This document shows positions 24,601 through 35,410 of a DNA stretch of 64,000 nt, one piece after another (the first letter of the stretch is position 1; each line of letters opens with the position of its first letter). This DNA is from Eumeta japonica (lineage: Eukaryota; Arthropoda; Insecta; Lepidoptera; Psychidae): NCBI GenBank assembly GCA_005406025.1, contig BGZK01000155.1, positions 186,001 to 250,000 of the forward strand, written 5' to 3'. Under the pieces are notes generated by a model, which ran no database searches, had not been told where the DNA came from, and worked only from the letters and a program-made list of their open reading frames with translations. The translations under genes and the position numbers were made by a program.

Positions 24601-25180
24601 TGGCTGGGAGCGAGTTTTGTGGACACTGACCGCTATGGAGTTGTGAACTAATGGTAGTGCACTCCTCAATTGGAGCTAGCATGGAACAATTTTGAAAGAA
24701 AACACGAATTGCCAATTTCCGGAGGTGTAAAGTATGCAAACAAGGGGGAGCGTATATTTAACGGGTCAAACATGTCGGTTATCATGAGCAACTAAACGAG
24801 ATATTAGATCTACGAAGTATTAAAAACAATGCGCTGAACCACGGTTATAAAAAATACAATACTTTATAAGCAAGTCACATCTTCGTTTGACTCGAGAGTG
24901 ATTATTTTCTTCTGTAAGTTTTATCGACATTAATTTGGATTGATAATAAAAATTACTTATTTATTTCTCTAAATAAATTCACTTTGTTCGTTTCTATTAA
25001 AATAATAAACAAATGACTAAATCTAATTATTATACACATTTATTTGCTCTAAAGACTAAAACATATATCAAATTAAATTATACAAAACATTGTATATTAT
25101 TAGTGATTTATTATTTAATGAAATATATAAAAACCAGTTTCCATTAAATAAGTTTGGTTTGTTTAAAATTTCTTTTCTAC
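21601..25180. other. Long AT-rich stretch with minor repeats
   Basis: No gene recognised. Small items: CAAATGGCACTA repeated about 35 bases apart near 22.16 kb; a TATAAAAAGG box at 24001-24010 without other promoter support; a GC-rich GCGCGGCGGCGGCGCGCCGC run at about 24.39-24.42 kb; and sequence near 23.24-23.28 kb resembling the centre of the 15 kb foldback. Confidence 0.45.
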
Positions 25181-25186
25181 ATATAT

Positions 25187-25222
25187 ACACCTTTCTACAT
25201 ATATATAGATGTAGAAAGGTGT
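25187..25222. repeat. Perfect 14 bp hairpin
   Basis: ACACCTTTCTACAT at 25187-25200 pairs perfectly with ATGTAGAAAGGTGT at 25209-25222 around an eight-base AT-rich loop. Confidence 0.85.
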
Positions 25223-25249
25223 TACGGACGACGACATTGTAAAATAGTT

Positions 25250-26130
25250 AAAGTTATTGTGTTTGGATTGTATAGATATAAAAGTTTTCAAATATGACAT
25301 GTAAATATAGCCTTGATTAACATAGGATTGTATATATAGATATAAGTGAGTTATAAGCGACCGTGTCCGTATAATGCATTAATTTTTAATCTTTTTAATT
25401 GATATATCGAATTGTATATAAAATGATGTAGGGAATGCACATATGTAAAACGCATGATGCAATAGTGCAAGGTATTGCAACATGCTCGTGTGAGCAAATT
25501 AGAACTTGATAGGTAGAATGGAAATAGGCGGTGCGGACACCTAGGAATGATTTCAGAAAGACAATAATTATCCGTTATTGTGATGCATTTTCATTATCCC
25601 AGAAAAATAGAATAAACGTATTCGGTTCATTGCAGGTCCTATAGGCTGAGAGTATGTCCTGTGACATACTAGATAGATAGATAGATCCATGCCGTTGGTA
25701 GCAGCCGAAATCGTATGGCTGTATGACCCAAAAATTAGATGAATTAGGTATTTAGGGCATACAGCCAGCTCGCAACCGCACAAACGGAGGATGTAAAGGA
25801 CAAAGGCTAAGATAATAATAAAGGAAGGACGGGATAATATACGTATACGTGTAGTTCTCAGGATACGGGATAATATACGCTCAGTATACGTGTCCGCCCG
25901 CTACCTGTTATAGGCGCTCTATATCACGGACACGGTCTAAAATTATATGAATTGATTTGATTGCTTTATATATTCTGTTGTAAATAATTGTGTATAAGTA
26001 TTATAATTAAGTATAATATTTATTTAATAAATAATAAGAAGGCAGATCTCCTGCGGAGGAGGAATGCTCGTCGGCTGCATAGTGGAGGGGGTAATATATC
26101 CTCGCCTATATAAGCCAAAACACTTCCGGA
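25250..26130. repeat. Region bounded by short inverted copies; GATA microsatellite
   Basis: GACCGTGTCCGTATA near 25.36 kb has an inverted counterpart (ATCACGGACACGGTC) near 25.92 kb, so about 560 bases are flanked by inverted repeats. Inside are a TAGA run at about 25669-25686 and two copies of CGGGATAATATACG near 25.83 and 25.87 kb. GGATTGTATAGATATA also recurs near 25.27 and 25.33 kb. It may be a small inverted-repeat element. No protein coding. Confidence 0.4.
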
Positions 26131-26134
26131 AAGT

Positions 26135-27110
26135 GATAGGGTATGGCACGCAGGCCTTATACATAAGGTCTACCAACTAGAGCTTCAAGATCGTTTAGTA
26201 ATTATTATCCACCAGTATATTACTAATTATCACTTCACCTTCCGATGTAACAATACGTACTCGTCAGTTAGACTAATCAGAGCTGGAGTACCTCAAAGCT
26301 CCACGCTCTTCCCTTTGCTGTACTCCGCGTACGTAAATGATATCCCATGACTGAAAACAGACGTCCAACTCGCGCTTTTCGCGGACGAAACTGCACTGTT
26401 TCTTAGATCAAAATTCCTCCGAAACATTTTACCACGCTTACAGAGGGCCATTGATGAACTGACACAATGGCGCCGACTCTAGAGAATAGAAATCAATCCG
26501 GAAAAATCAACACCTATTTACTTCGACTATAGTTCTCGAAAATCGACTATCACAGTACCAATAGATACTCCGCATTTACGTATATTAAATCAATCAGTTC
26601 CGTGGCAATACCATTATAAATATTTAGGTATCACGATCGATAGGCACCTTCTCCTTAAAGGCCATATCGCTCGTGTAAGGAAATTAGCATTATTTTATCT
26701 ATCCCGTTTATACAGTATGATAGGTAGAAAAGTAAAATGTCGTTACGCAACAAGCGTACGATATACTTGATATCGTACGCTGTCATAACATACGCGAGTC
26801 CAATTTTTGCTCATGCACATCCTGATGCACTTTATAATCTGCAAATAGTGCAAAATAAGTTCTATAGGAGTGCAGCTGACGTACCACGGTACGTCAAGAA
26901 CTCTGTACTACACCGGGATCTAGAGATTTCAACCATTTCTAAATTTATGAAGGACGCATCAGAGCGTTTCTGTGACATAACGAGTAACCATTCAAACCCT
27001 CTATTAGTATAGGCCGTATCATACGAGCCACCTTCTTCACATCATTTTTGTAGAAGACCACGGAATGTCCTATTAGATCTGCCTGACGATCTCACCATCG
27101 AGGTAGAAAA
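26135..27110 (+). mobile_element. 5'-truncated Jockey-family LINE, reverse transcriptase and C-terminus
   Basis: The reading starts at DRVWHAGLIHKVYQLEL (26.15 kb). It then runs IRAGVPQSSTLFPLLYSAYV, VQLALFADETALFLRSK (catalytic FADD altered to FADE), RLQRAIDELTQWRR, INPEKST and YKYLGITIDRHL. From there it passes through HIARVRKLALFYLSRLYSMI to FAHAHPDALYNLQIVQNKF and the end near 27.1 kb (CRRPRNVLLDLPDDL). These are Jockey-type RT blocks B to the post-RT region. A closely related copy lies in opposite orientation at 45.1-46.7 kb. Stops interrupt it (after VNDIP, after WRRL, after PLLV), so it is inactive. The part before the DRVWH block is absent, the usual outcome of incomplete reverse transcription. 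Confidence 0.92.
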
Positions 27111-27400
27111 AAACTTATTGAATTAAATACGATGGCTATTGACTAGGAGTAGGGGTTACCTCATTCATTATGACCCTTAAAGGTCATCAATGCGGTGCAC
27201 TCCCCGCGCCTGCCGGAGTCCCCCTCCACAGTTTCAGTCCGTACTGTAAACTTCACGTGACCTCCTATGCCGAGGTGCCCGCTAGAAAGGCACCCATAGG
27301 GCAGTCACGCGCCGACGCCATCGTTATGCCGAAAGGGCCGCATTTAAGATGAAGGCGTCATAACGTTTTGCTTTCGCCATCACAAATTCAAGTTGTTCAT
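27111..27400 (+). other. GC-richer sequence after the LINE, possibly its 3' tail
   Basis: After the RT-derived frame, about 27.17-27.36 kb is GC-rich (CTCCCCGCGCCTGCCGGAGT, then GCAGTCACGCGCCGACGCC). It contains a 60-codon frame without recognised motif. It could be the 3' untranslated tail of the LINE or part of another element. The 45 kb copy ends before this point and gives no comparison. Confidence 0.35.
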
Positions 27401-27526
27401 GTTTTTAGTACGTGCGAGTGAGACATACCATAATGGGTTTTTCTCCTCCTTATCCACTCCTTTTACACGGGGAGACGTACAAAAAAAAGAAAAAAAAAAT
27501 AGGTTAACCCTGTAGGCCAACCCTGA

Positions 27527-28073
27527 AACTTCCCGCTATTTTCAAGTTCAAAAGACTCGAAAATATACGGGATTTGACGCGACTTTTTGAGTAAAAAAAT
27601 GGTTTGTTTCGATTTCTTTCGACAACGATTTCTCGCAAACGAATCAATCGATTTTGATTCGGTTTGCGGCAATCGATGTGTTTTTACGGGGTCAAGAGCT
27701 GGTTAGAATTTGAAATCGATCGGTCAACTGTTTCGTAGTTATTCCAAAAAAACTGTTTTTTTCGATTTCTTTTGACAACGATTTCTCACAAACGAATCAA
27801 CCAATTTTGACCCGGTTTGCGTTAATCGACGTGTTTTTAATAGGTTAAGAGCTGATTAGATTTTGGAATTAATCGGTCAAGCTATTTTAAAGTTATTTTG
27901 AAAAAAACACTTTAAAAAAATTTTTTTCTTAGTTTTTTGAAAATTTCTCAAAATTTACCGGTCCAAATCAACCCAAACTTTCAAATCTAAGTTTGGTGAA
28001 ACTCTTTGGAACGCCGTTTAGTGGGCTCGATTCGGTCTAGCCGTTTAAAAGTTATAAGACGTTTACATACATC

Positions 28074-28128
<55 letters not shown>

Positions 28129-28287
28129 CCACACAGACATACGGACATCATCTCAGGGATGATCAGGGAAGCTTTCTAGACCCTCAGAACGTCGAGATCT
28201 GATGAGAACTCGATTTTTGCAAAATGGGGTGAAACCAATAACTTTCCGAAAATTTTAGAAAATTTTCAATTTTCTTAGCGGGAAGTT
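27527..28287. mobile_element. Non-autonomous element with short inverted ends, 153 bp duplication and CA tract
   Basis: AACTTCCCGCT at 27527-27537 is matched in reverse complement by AGCGGGAAGTT at 28277-28287, with partial homology continuing inward (TTTTCAA-type). Inside, a block starting CGATTTCTTTCGACAACG near 27.61 kb is repeated 153 bp later. Both copies carry the CAAACGAATCAA, GGTTTGCG and GTCAAG/GTTAAG phrases. A long CA dinucleotide run follows, then CATACGGACATCATCTCAGG. The 0.76 kb unit has no coding frame. I recall similar CTTCCCGCTA-ended repeats from other insects, but cannot name the superfamily. Confidence 0.6.
28080..28128 (+). repeat. (CA)n microsatellite
   Basis: An uninterrupted run of about 24 CA units near 28080-28127, inside the inverted-repeat element. 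Confidence 0.97.
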
Positions 28288-28289
28288 AA

Positions 28290-28745
28290 AAGGGAAAGAG
28301 CTTTTAGTTCGAGTGCAGCGGCCGACAGAAAACCCGAAGAAAAGGGGAAGCAGCTTACCGCAGAGAGTGAAGCCTGTTTAGTGCAACGACGACGGCGTTT
28401 CATTCAGAACCATTTCCCGTGGAAGAGTATCCGTCCTCCACAAAAGGATATCTAGAAGAAAGCCGTTGACAGCTAGTAGTAATACATTTTTACATTACAG
28501 TTTTAGCTACATCTATTATTTTATTGCTTTACGGATAAGATTGGTCAATTGATGTGATGAAAGATTCTAAAAAAAATCTTCTCCATGAAATGGTTTAAAG
28601 TTTTATAAATCTAAAAAGTAACAGTACACAAAAGCTGTACAGACAGTACAAATTTACAGCTGCTTCTTTTTAAACAGTTTAATATTCAATTTTTTCTTAA
28701 AACTATGTAATAGGTTTTCGTTTTATGTCTAACTGACCCCGATTC
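28290..28745. other. Nothing recognised
   Basis: The first 170 bases are purine-rich and moderately GC-rich (GAAAACCCGAAGAAAAGGGG), then AT-rich. No motif. Confidence 0.4.
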
Positions 28746-28749
28746 TACC

Positions 28750-29289
28750 ATTTTTTTAAATTTGTCTCTCTGTCTATATGTGCTTTTATAACTTAAGAAC
28801 TGTTTGATACATCGTGATGAAAATTAGTACACAGTTAGAACATTTGAGTACACACATGATACTCTGTCGTCTGTTTATCTGTCTATATATCTCTTTACGA
28901 CTTAAGAACAGTTTGACCGATCTAAAAACATGAAATTGCGCAAGTTACAGTTTACTATTTGTGTGTCTGTGTGTATATCCATGTGTATGTTCTTTCATAA
29001 CTTAAGAAAGTTTCGCTGATCTTAATGAGAATTGTAGTATATTAAAAAGATGTAATTTCACAAATGGTAGGTTACAGTCTCTCTAACGGTCTTCATGTCC
29101 GTTTATAACTTCGAAAAGGTTTAACTTATCTTAATGAAAATTGGGATATATTGGTATCGGTATTGACATCGAGAAGAGGACCTAGATCGGAATCAAGAAC
29201 GGGACAAGTATGGGACTCATGATTAAAATCGTAATCGGTCGACATATAAGATGAAGCAATTCATTCGGTCTACGCGGGCGGAAGCTAGT
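28750..29289 (+). mobile_element. Helitron-like non-autonomous element with CTAG end
   Basis: Three diverged copies of a phrase like CTGTCTATATGTGCTTTTATA then ACTTAAGAA(C)..GTTTGA..GAT run from 28.76 to 29.13 kb. This is the kind of body seen in insect Helitron-like repeats. It continues into ATCGGAATCAAGAACGGGAC-type sequence and ends in CATTCGGTCTACGCGGGCGG then AAGCTAGT, with CTAG at 29285-29288. The hairpin usually found just before CTAG seems partly deleted. The assignment depends on shared tails with other copies in the window. Confidence 0.5.
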
Positions 29290-29895
29290 TTCTGTTAGAA
29301 TAACCTTCAGTGAGGAATATGTAAGTCCACAGTTATCTTTTTTCTCGTTAATGTAAAACCTGTACAAATGATTATGTTCATATAATACATTATCTTGTAA
29401 TACGCAAGACAATGTTCCTTAATAAATTCACTTAATTCTGTATTTCAATAAATAATTCAAAAGTGTTACTGTAGAAGTTTTCTTTACATTATACGCAGAT
29501 TATTCAAACTGTACGGGACTAACACAACTGTACTTAATAGGGATCCAAGAGTCTTCTCTACCTAAGATACTTATCTTGTTTCTGAATCTTTTGGGAAACT
29601 AATAATCTCAACTTATCAAATAACTTAAAGTTTACTACCGAGGGTTGTCTTAGTATCTGTAGAAATAATAAATATTATATAGAATACTAAAAATAATTTA
29701 AAAAAACGCGTAGGTGTCAACAATTTAAATAATATTGAAATCACATAGGTGATCATAAAAAAATTAATATCAATAAATTATATAATTACCGACCTTTTAT
29801 GACACATCATTAATATTGGCGACATCCAACATCTATGAAGAGAAGCTATTACATGATGATCTAAGTTCGTTTTGTGAATATACTTATATTGACGT
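29290..29895. other. AT-rich stretch, nothing recognised
   Basis: No motif or credible frame. Confidence 0.45.
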
Positions 29896-29899
29896 GATA

Positions 29900-30070
29900 A
29901 GGTCTTATAAATCGATGAACGCCGGCTGCACGCACGAAAAAGCATGACTCATTATCGCGTTCCGCCTGAGCCGAGCGTACGAGCGAGAGCGCGGAACGAG
30001 CGATCTCTCTCTTCCACTCCATCAGCCGATGCGTCCGAGTAGAAGAGAGACAGCGGCCGCACACGACCTA
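29900..30070. other. CpG-rich island of unknown function
   Basis: This 170 bp patch is strongly enriched in CpG and GAGCGAGAGCGCGG-type sequence within AT-rich DNA. It could be a fragment of an LTR or SINE, or a conserved regulatory element. I recognise no family and see no supporting coding sequence. The 67-codon minus frame across it is a composition effect. Confidence 0.35.
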
Positions 30071-30419
30071 CATGCGAACTGTTTTGTCAACTATTTATAA
30101 TATGAAGTAAAAAGTTAATGTGATTTCCATTGTTAATTACAAAAACAATTGCGGCAAGTGATAATAATTCAATTCAATTCATAAAAGTATGCAATTTTAC
30201 ATAAATGTTTTCGTATGACGTTATCACGTAAAACCAACTTTCCAGACAACCAAGTTTTTTTTCTTTAAAAATGTAACCCAAAAAGAAATAATTCCTTTCT
30301 ATTGCAGTTTGTACACAATTCGACGGCACGACTCACCATTTCGTAAACGAATACCGAGATAGCAATATGCAATGACAATTCACGGCAACTGTTGCGTTTG
30401 TGTGCGTGAAAGTTAAATT

Positions 30420-30580
30420 TTTATCCCGTCCGATTGGCCCGAACTAACCTTTATGCTGCCTCCAGTTAACGGCCACGACGACGGCGCCGTCCCACCTCCG
30501 CGCTGACCGCCGCCCTCACAATATCTTTGACAACATCAGGGACAAACGTGTCGGCGCGTTCTCCGAAGCACGGAACGAGG
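30420..30580. other. GC-rich patch of unknown function
   Basis: AACGGCCACGACGACGGCG then CCGTCCCACCTCCGCGCTG makes a short GC-rich peak, about 400 bp from the previous one. No gene model attaches to it. Confidence 0.35.
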
Positions 30581-31262
30581 AGTTTAATTTTATATGGTCA
30601 GGCCCAAACACAGTACCCAAACTACCGTCCGCATCAGCATTATCATCCTATAGGATTTTATTCATTTTCGATGTGGTTTTATATAAAAATTCTATGTCAG
30701 TGTACGTTTGCGTCAAAATTGTCTTTCTACCCGCTTTTTGATCAAAGCTCGTTACCTAAAGTCCATTCTACTAAGACAGCTCAATTTGTATAATTCAGTC
30801 GCGATTCGTTTATTAGTTTCTCGGTTCTGGTAACGGCTGTATCTAATCGCTTTGATGTTCGAAATTAATTCAGTAACATTACGGCATGACTTTAATTCGA
30901 ATAGTGGAAAATGAATAACTATTTTATTTACTACTAGGTTCAAACGCAGCTCCGTCCGTATGGATCGATATTTGGGTATACTGGGTATATAAAGACGTTT
31001 GGGTATCTATTCAATCCCTCTTATTTACTTTCTATCATTTTGAGCTTTAGTACCTCAAAAACATTATAAAGTCGTATGTTTTATCCTCCTTCATTTTCAA
31101 AATCACGCAATCTTCTTAAGTTTTACAATGGAGAATTTACCTTTGTATGATGCGTATGAAGTGTTCGGTGGCAGAACGCCAACCATAAAAACGGTGTTAA
31201 TGGTATTTCCGTCAAACAGAACAGTGATGGAATGTTGGGGCAGAAATAAGGTTGAAGAGTTC
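30581..31262. other. Nothing recognised
   Basis: The minus-strand frame 31103-31306 has no recognisable motif and does not continue the neighbouring mariner reading. Confidence 0.4.
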
Positions 31263-31263
31263 T

Positions 31264-31550
31264 TCAGACCACTCTCCATAGTACATACGATAACATGAGA
31301 GAGCAAGTCTCTAACATGAGCCGCATAGTAGTGATGCTGTTTTTGATCGTCGTCGGAGAAGGACGTCCCTCAAACAGATCGTTAATGAGATTAGTATGAC
31401 CACGTTTGAACTCTTTAAACCAGTTATAAACAGGGGTAAAGGATGGAAGTCCATCACGAAAGATTTCCATCAAAAGTCTGTTACAATTTTCTTGTAGGCT
31501 TAAAAGGCAACAAAATTTGTAGAAAATCATTGTATGAAAATTTTTTTGCG
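31264..31550 (-). mobile_element. Mariner transposase N-terminal fragment
   Basis: A minus-strand frame reads MIFYKFCCLLSLQENCNRLL, then FRDGLPSFTPVYNWFKEF, KRGHTNLINDLFEGRPSP and NSITTMRLMLE. This matches the helix-turn-helix N-terminal domain of mariner transposases: the start MIFY-F-CGL, the VYNWF-EFKRG-SL block, then EGRP and a NIDAVR-like helix. It binds the transposon ends in active elements. The frame ends after about 85 residues of homology. The catalytic DDD domain is absent on the downstream side, so this is a truncated copy. It is a different lineage from the 12 kb mariner, which keeps the central block instead. Confidence 0.85.
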
Positions 31551-31854
31551 TTAAATTCTTGTTGATGTTAGACAATTTTCTTTTTGCCACCAATAAATGA
31601 CAGATGAATACAATATACATAATAAGTTTGGCAAAGAGTTTCATTTTATACAAAGAAGAATATATAAAAAAAATCATATAGGGAGACCAAGTGGTTACCA
31701 TATGAAGCAAATTGATAATTTTATTACATGGAATTAACTTTTTAAGTTTTTAAATCACTTTGTCGATTTGCAGTGTTTCTCAATCGTCGGTGACCTAACA
31801 TTTAAAGTACCGTTTCACAAAACGTAAACTTTCTCTACTTCTAATAATGTAACT
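31551..31854. other. AT-rich stretch, nothing recognised
   Basis: No motif. The 148-codon minus-strand frame extends into this part upstream of the mariner start, but that extension has no homology I recognise. Confidence 0.4.
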
Positions 31855-31857
31855 AAT

Positions 31858-32390
31858 GTAAAAGTTTGTATGTTTATTAATCAATCACGCTTTAGTGACT
31901 GAACGGAATTACCTGAAACTTTATAATAATATATCTTGTACAATATATAGGTTACAATTTATAGAAATATTAGCTTTCGGCTTCGAGCATGAACTTAGTA
32001 CAAATTATTTGTTTGTACTAATTGTCATATTGGTAACAGCAACGTTTAAGGGAGAATCAAATTCGATATCGGTCCGAGATCGTAAACCGGAGCAGGATCG
32101 GAATCGGGATGAAGAACATAAGAAAACCTTTTAAATAATAAAAAATATCTGCAGTACCTGTACTTTCGGAGTAAGAATGTGGGTCCCTCTGGAATAATTT
32201 CATTAGAGTTGAATCGCAGGCAGAACCGGGATCTGGGTCGAGGCCAGGATCGAAATCAAGAGGGGAAACAAAATCGAAATCGAGCACAGGAGCTAGATAG
32301 GGACTATGATCGATAGCGTTATCGGTTAATACAGAAGATGGAAGAATTCATTCTACGTCCACGTGGGCGTAACCGCGGACAAAAACTAGT
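31858..32390 (+). mobile_element. Helitron-like non-autonomous element with 3' hairpin and CTAG
   Basis: The unit opens with TAAAAGTTTGTATGTTTATT and ATCACGC..GACTGAACGGAATTACC. It continues through degenerate GATCGGAATCGGGATGAAGA-type purine-rich sequence and ends with CATTCTACGTCCACGTGGGC, GTAACCGCGGACAAAAACTAGT-like bases. CTAG is at 32386-32389 followed by T. A short GC-rich stem lies about 10 bases before CTAG, the arrangement expected of a Helitron 3' end. There is no Rep or helicase coding. Several other tails in the window share this ending. Confidence 0.55.
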
Positions 32391-35155
32391 AAGTTGTAAT
32401 TTTTTTTAAAGTAAGAAGGGAAAAAATCTCGCGAAATTGGTTTTCTTGAAAATTCGTACAATTTTTCGCTCTATACGAATTGTACAGTTTCTCTGAATAA
32501 GTACTCATTTTTAGATAGAATGGACACCCTTATGTGTACTCGGCTATCTAATATTTTGAAGACTCCGTTTTTCTTTATATCGCTTCTCGGTGCGCCGCCG
32601 CAATATAAATAAAAATTAAGTTTATTTTTGATAGTTATCAGAAAAATTTCAAGCATATCTAATACTAAAATAGTTTTAATTATTATTGCAATTATTTCAT
32701 ACATAAATCAATACACACCTATCGTGAATTATAATTGAGTATATAAATCTTCGAGTTTAAAAGAAATTATCAAACTTGAATGTATACAGCTTTCTTTTTA
32801 CACTACGTTTACATTATCATAGTGTGTCACAATTTCAAAACAAAATTGTGCTGCCATATTGTTGTGCATATGTATTTAAATTGGTATAGATGACGGGTAT
32901 TTATCAAGTTGGTATTAATAAACTGTGGTTTGAACCACTTCAAAAATGGGAGGTTCTGTATTCAAGGCTTATTTTTGTAAGTATATTCACCGATTTATCG
33001 GGAACGGCTCAATCAATATTCATGTAATGGCCCATTCATTACCTACGTAAGGATTCAGAAGGTGTGGCGGGGCTCTCAAAATCTCTACATGCCCTTTTGG
33101 GAAGGTTAAAAGACATTCTTACGTAATATTTTATTAGTCAAAATACGCAATTTCTCGTATAGAGTGCTGAATATTTGAGAGCTAAACCTTTGGGAAAACA
33201 ACGCTGAGATCTATTTTTTTTTCCTTTTTAATGTACTTACAATTTTATTTATACATATTTTTATTACTTATTAAGTTTTCAAAAGTGTGATGAGTCTATT
33301 TTTACACATTTTGAAGCTTACTTTAATTGTTTGGAAAAAAATCTTTTTATTATTATTATTACGCAATAATACGTAGCAATAAATGATTAGTCACAATTGC
33401 ATATAATTTAACTCAAATTGCCATCATTTCACAAGTATGAAAATCTCGTGGAATTTCTATGCTGTTCCGATAATGGCGTCTTCAGCACCACTTTTTTTAA
33501 CATCTGTAACTGTTTAACTTATAAACTTTCTTTGAGATTATTACAATTCTAATAGTTTCTTATTTTTTTGTTTGACTGGTTCGTTTTCTTTCTTCACAAT
33601 TATTTGATAACTTACTTTTAATTATAATACAGATAGGGAAAGTAGAAAACTATATAATGATGATATAATCGTTCTCTAAATCGAATATTAACATTATGGT
33701 ATAACCAAAATTATGTTTTAAATATCAATTTATGAGTTTTAATGTAATTAATCTTTATCTAAAACCAAATAAAATTTTACGTAACAATTAGAAAGGAGAG
33801 TCTGAGAAATCTTATGTACTCTTAAATGGGGGGAGGTCAAAAATGGCAAAAATCTACCTTATGTAATTAATGAATGGCCCCTACGACACCAAGTTCATCC
33901 CACATATTTTCTCATGAGGTCATACACACCGTTGTTCATAACATACAAAAAGAATCTTGTCAATAAGATCGTCATCGATTTATGCTTTTTATGAACTACA
34001 TGCATTTCCTTAAAACTGAATTAAAGCTGAACTAGTTATTGATATTGCGTTATATTTACAGATATTTGGATACAACCCTGATTTATTTATTTTTTTTCAA
34101 TATCGGTATTTTAGTTTTTTAGTTCCAATTAATGAAGGTGACGCTATCACTCACTCGCGTTCTCCCACTCTCCGTTGGAGTAGTGAGAGTGTTCAAGGTG
34201 GTGTGCGATACGATAAATTGAGTTGGGAAGTAATTTGAAAACTTGGAACTTTTGCAAATCTTCAAAATTTACTAACTTGATTAAAAGCCTGATGAAACTG
34301 TGAATCCAAAGGTGGTCGTGTTAAATTAAAAATGTAGAAACTCTAGGATGACTATCAGCGCCATCAGCAAATTCAGGATGTGGGACTGGTTTTTTGAGTT
34401 ATTCTGTACTAAATTAAATGTGGCGGCCTGGCCAATTATATACAGATAAAACTGTATTAAGTGATTAGCGAAAGCTAGATGAATTATGAAGTTGATAGTG
34501 AGTCACAAAAAATCTTACATAAAATAATTTGTCCAAAAAACAAAGACTTATCTACAAAAATATTGTACTTTAGTAAACCACCTAAATTGAACCAAACAAA
34601 AAATAGTACTCTAATGGAAGGGATGAACAAAAAAAATAACATGTGAATACAAAACATGAAGTGTTGAATCAAAATGATGTCTAATGATAAAAACCGAGAC
34701 ACAACCGCGTCTGGATACATATATAACTGGCAGCGAATCCAGAAACAACTAATATTATTATACTTATAGGTTTTTGAAGGCGGTTTTTATTATTTTTTGT
34801 GGCTATTTTTATTATTTATTTATACTATTTACTCGTTCCTTCCAACAGATTTCTTTTTAGTGATGAAAAAAACAATGGACATTTATATATTAACTTTGCG
34901 TACCAGCCTAACATGGCAGATAATTTATCGCGGATAAAAATCTGAAATACTTTTAAGCTTCAAGCTTGATCTCTGTTAGGTTATAATTTTAGCACATAGA
35001 AACATCAGCTTTTTAAAACAATATGTCTTAGAAATGCCAGGTCATGAAATTGACTTATGTGAAATTCATAATAAATCGAATGGACTAAAAAGTTATTCCA
35101 CATTTAAATCCCGAATCACAAAAACGAAAACCACAAACAAATACAACCGCGGTAC
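32391..35155. other. Long AT-rich stretch, nothing recognised
   Basis: No gene or transposon motif. A short stem (CACTCTCCGTTGGAGTAGTG then AGAGTG) lies near 34.17-34.19 kb. A TTATTATTATTATT run lies near 33.35 kb. Confidence 0.45.
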
Positions 35156-35159
35156 AGCC

Positions 35160-35240
35160 ACTTCTAGCACTAACGTAAATGGATGATTCACCCGGGACAT
35201 GTTGTGGGGCGCGGGGCGGTGGGCAGGCGCAGCCGAGAGT
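35160..35240. other. Short GC-rich patch
   Basis: GTTGTGGGGCGCGGGGCGG at about 35.20-35.22 kb stands out in AT-rich DNA. It is immediately upstream of a reversed Helitron-like tail. Function unknown. Confidence 0.35.
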
Positions 35241-35268
35241 CGCATTCATTTTGTCATTTTTATATTAT

Positions 35269-35410
35269 ACTAGCTTTCTGCCAGCAGGTTCGCAAGCCTG
35301 GACATAGAATGTGTTCCTTCATCTGTTATATTGATCTAATTTACTGTCATCCTAATCTCGTTTCCGCTTTCAATTTTGACCCCGGCACCGCTAATACTTC
35401 TTTAAGCCTT
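35269..35410 (-). mobile_element. Helitron-like 3' tail, reversed
   Basis: Read on the minus strand this ends in a CGAACCTGCTGGCAGAAAGCTAGT-like tail; CTAG is at 35270-35273. It is preceded by ATGAAGGAACACATTCTATG-type and GGTCAAAATTGAAAGCGGAA-like sequence, as in the other tails of this family here. Confidence 0.5.

Noticed and set aside
31103..31306. 67-codon frame next to the mariner N-terminus, possibly its continuation
   Set aside because: The residues match no mariner block and overlap the end of the mariner frame in another phase.
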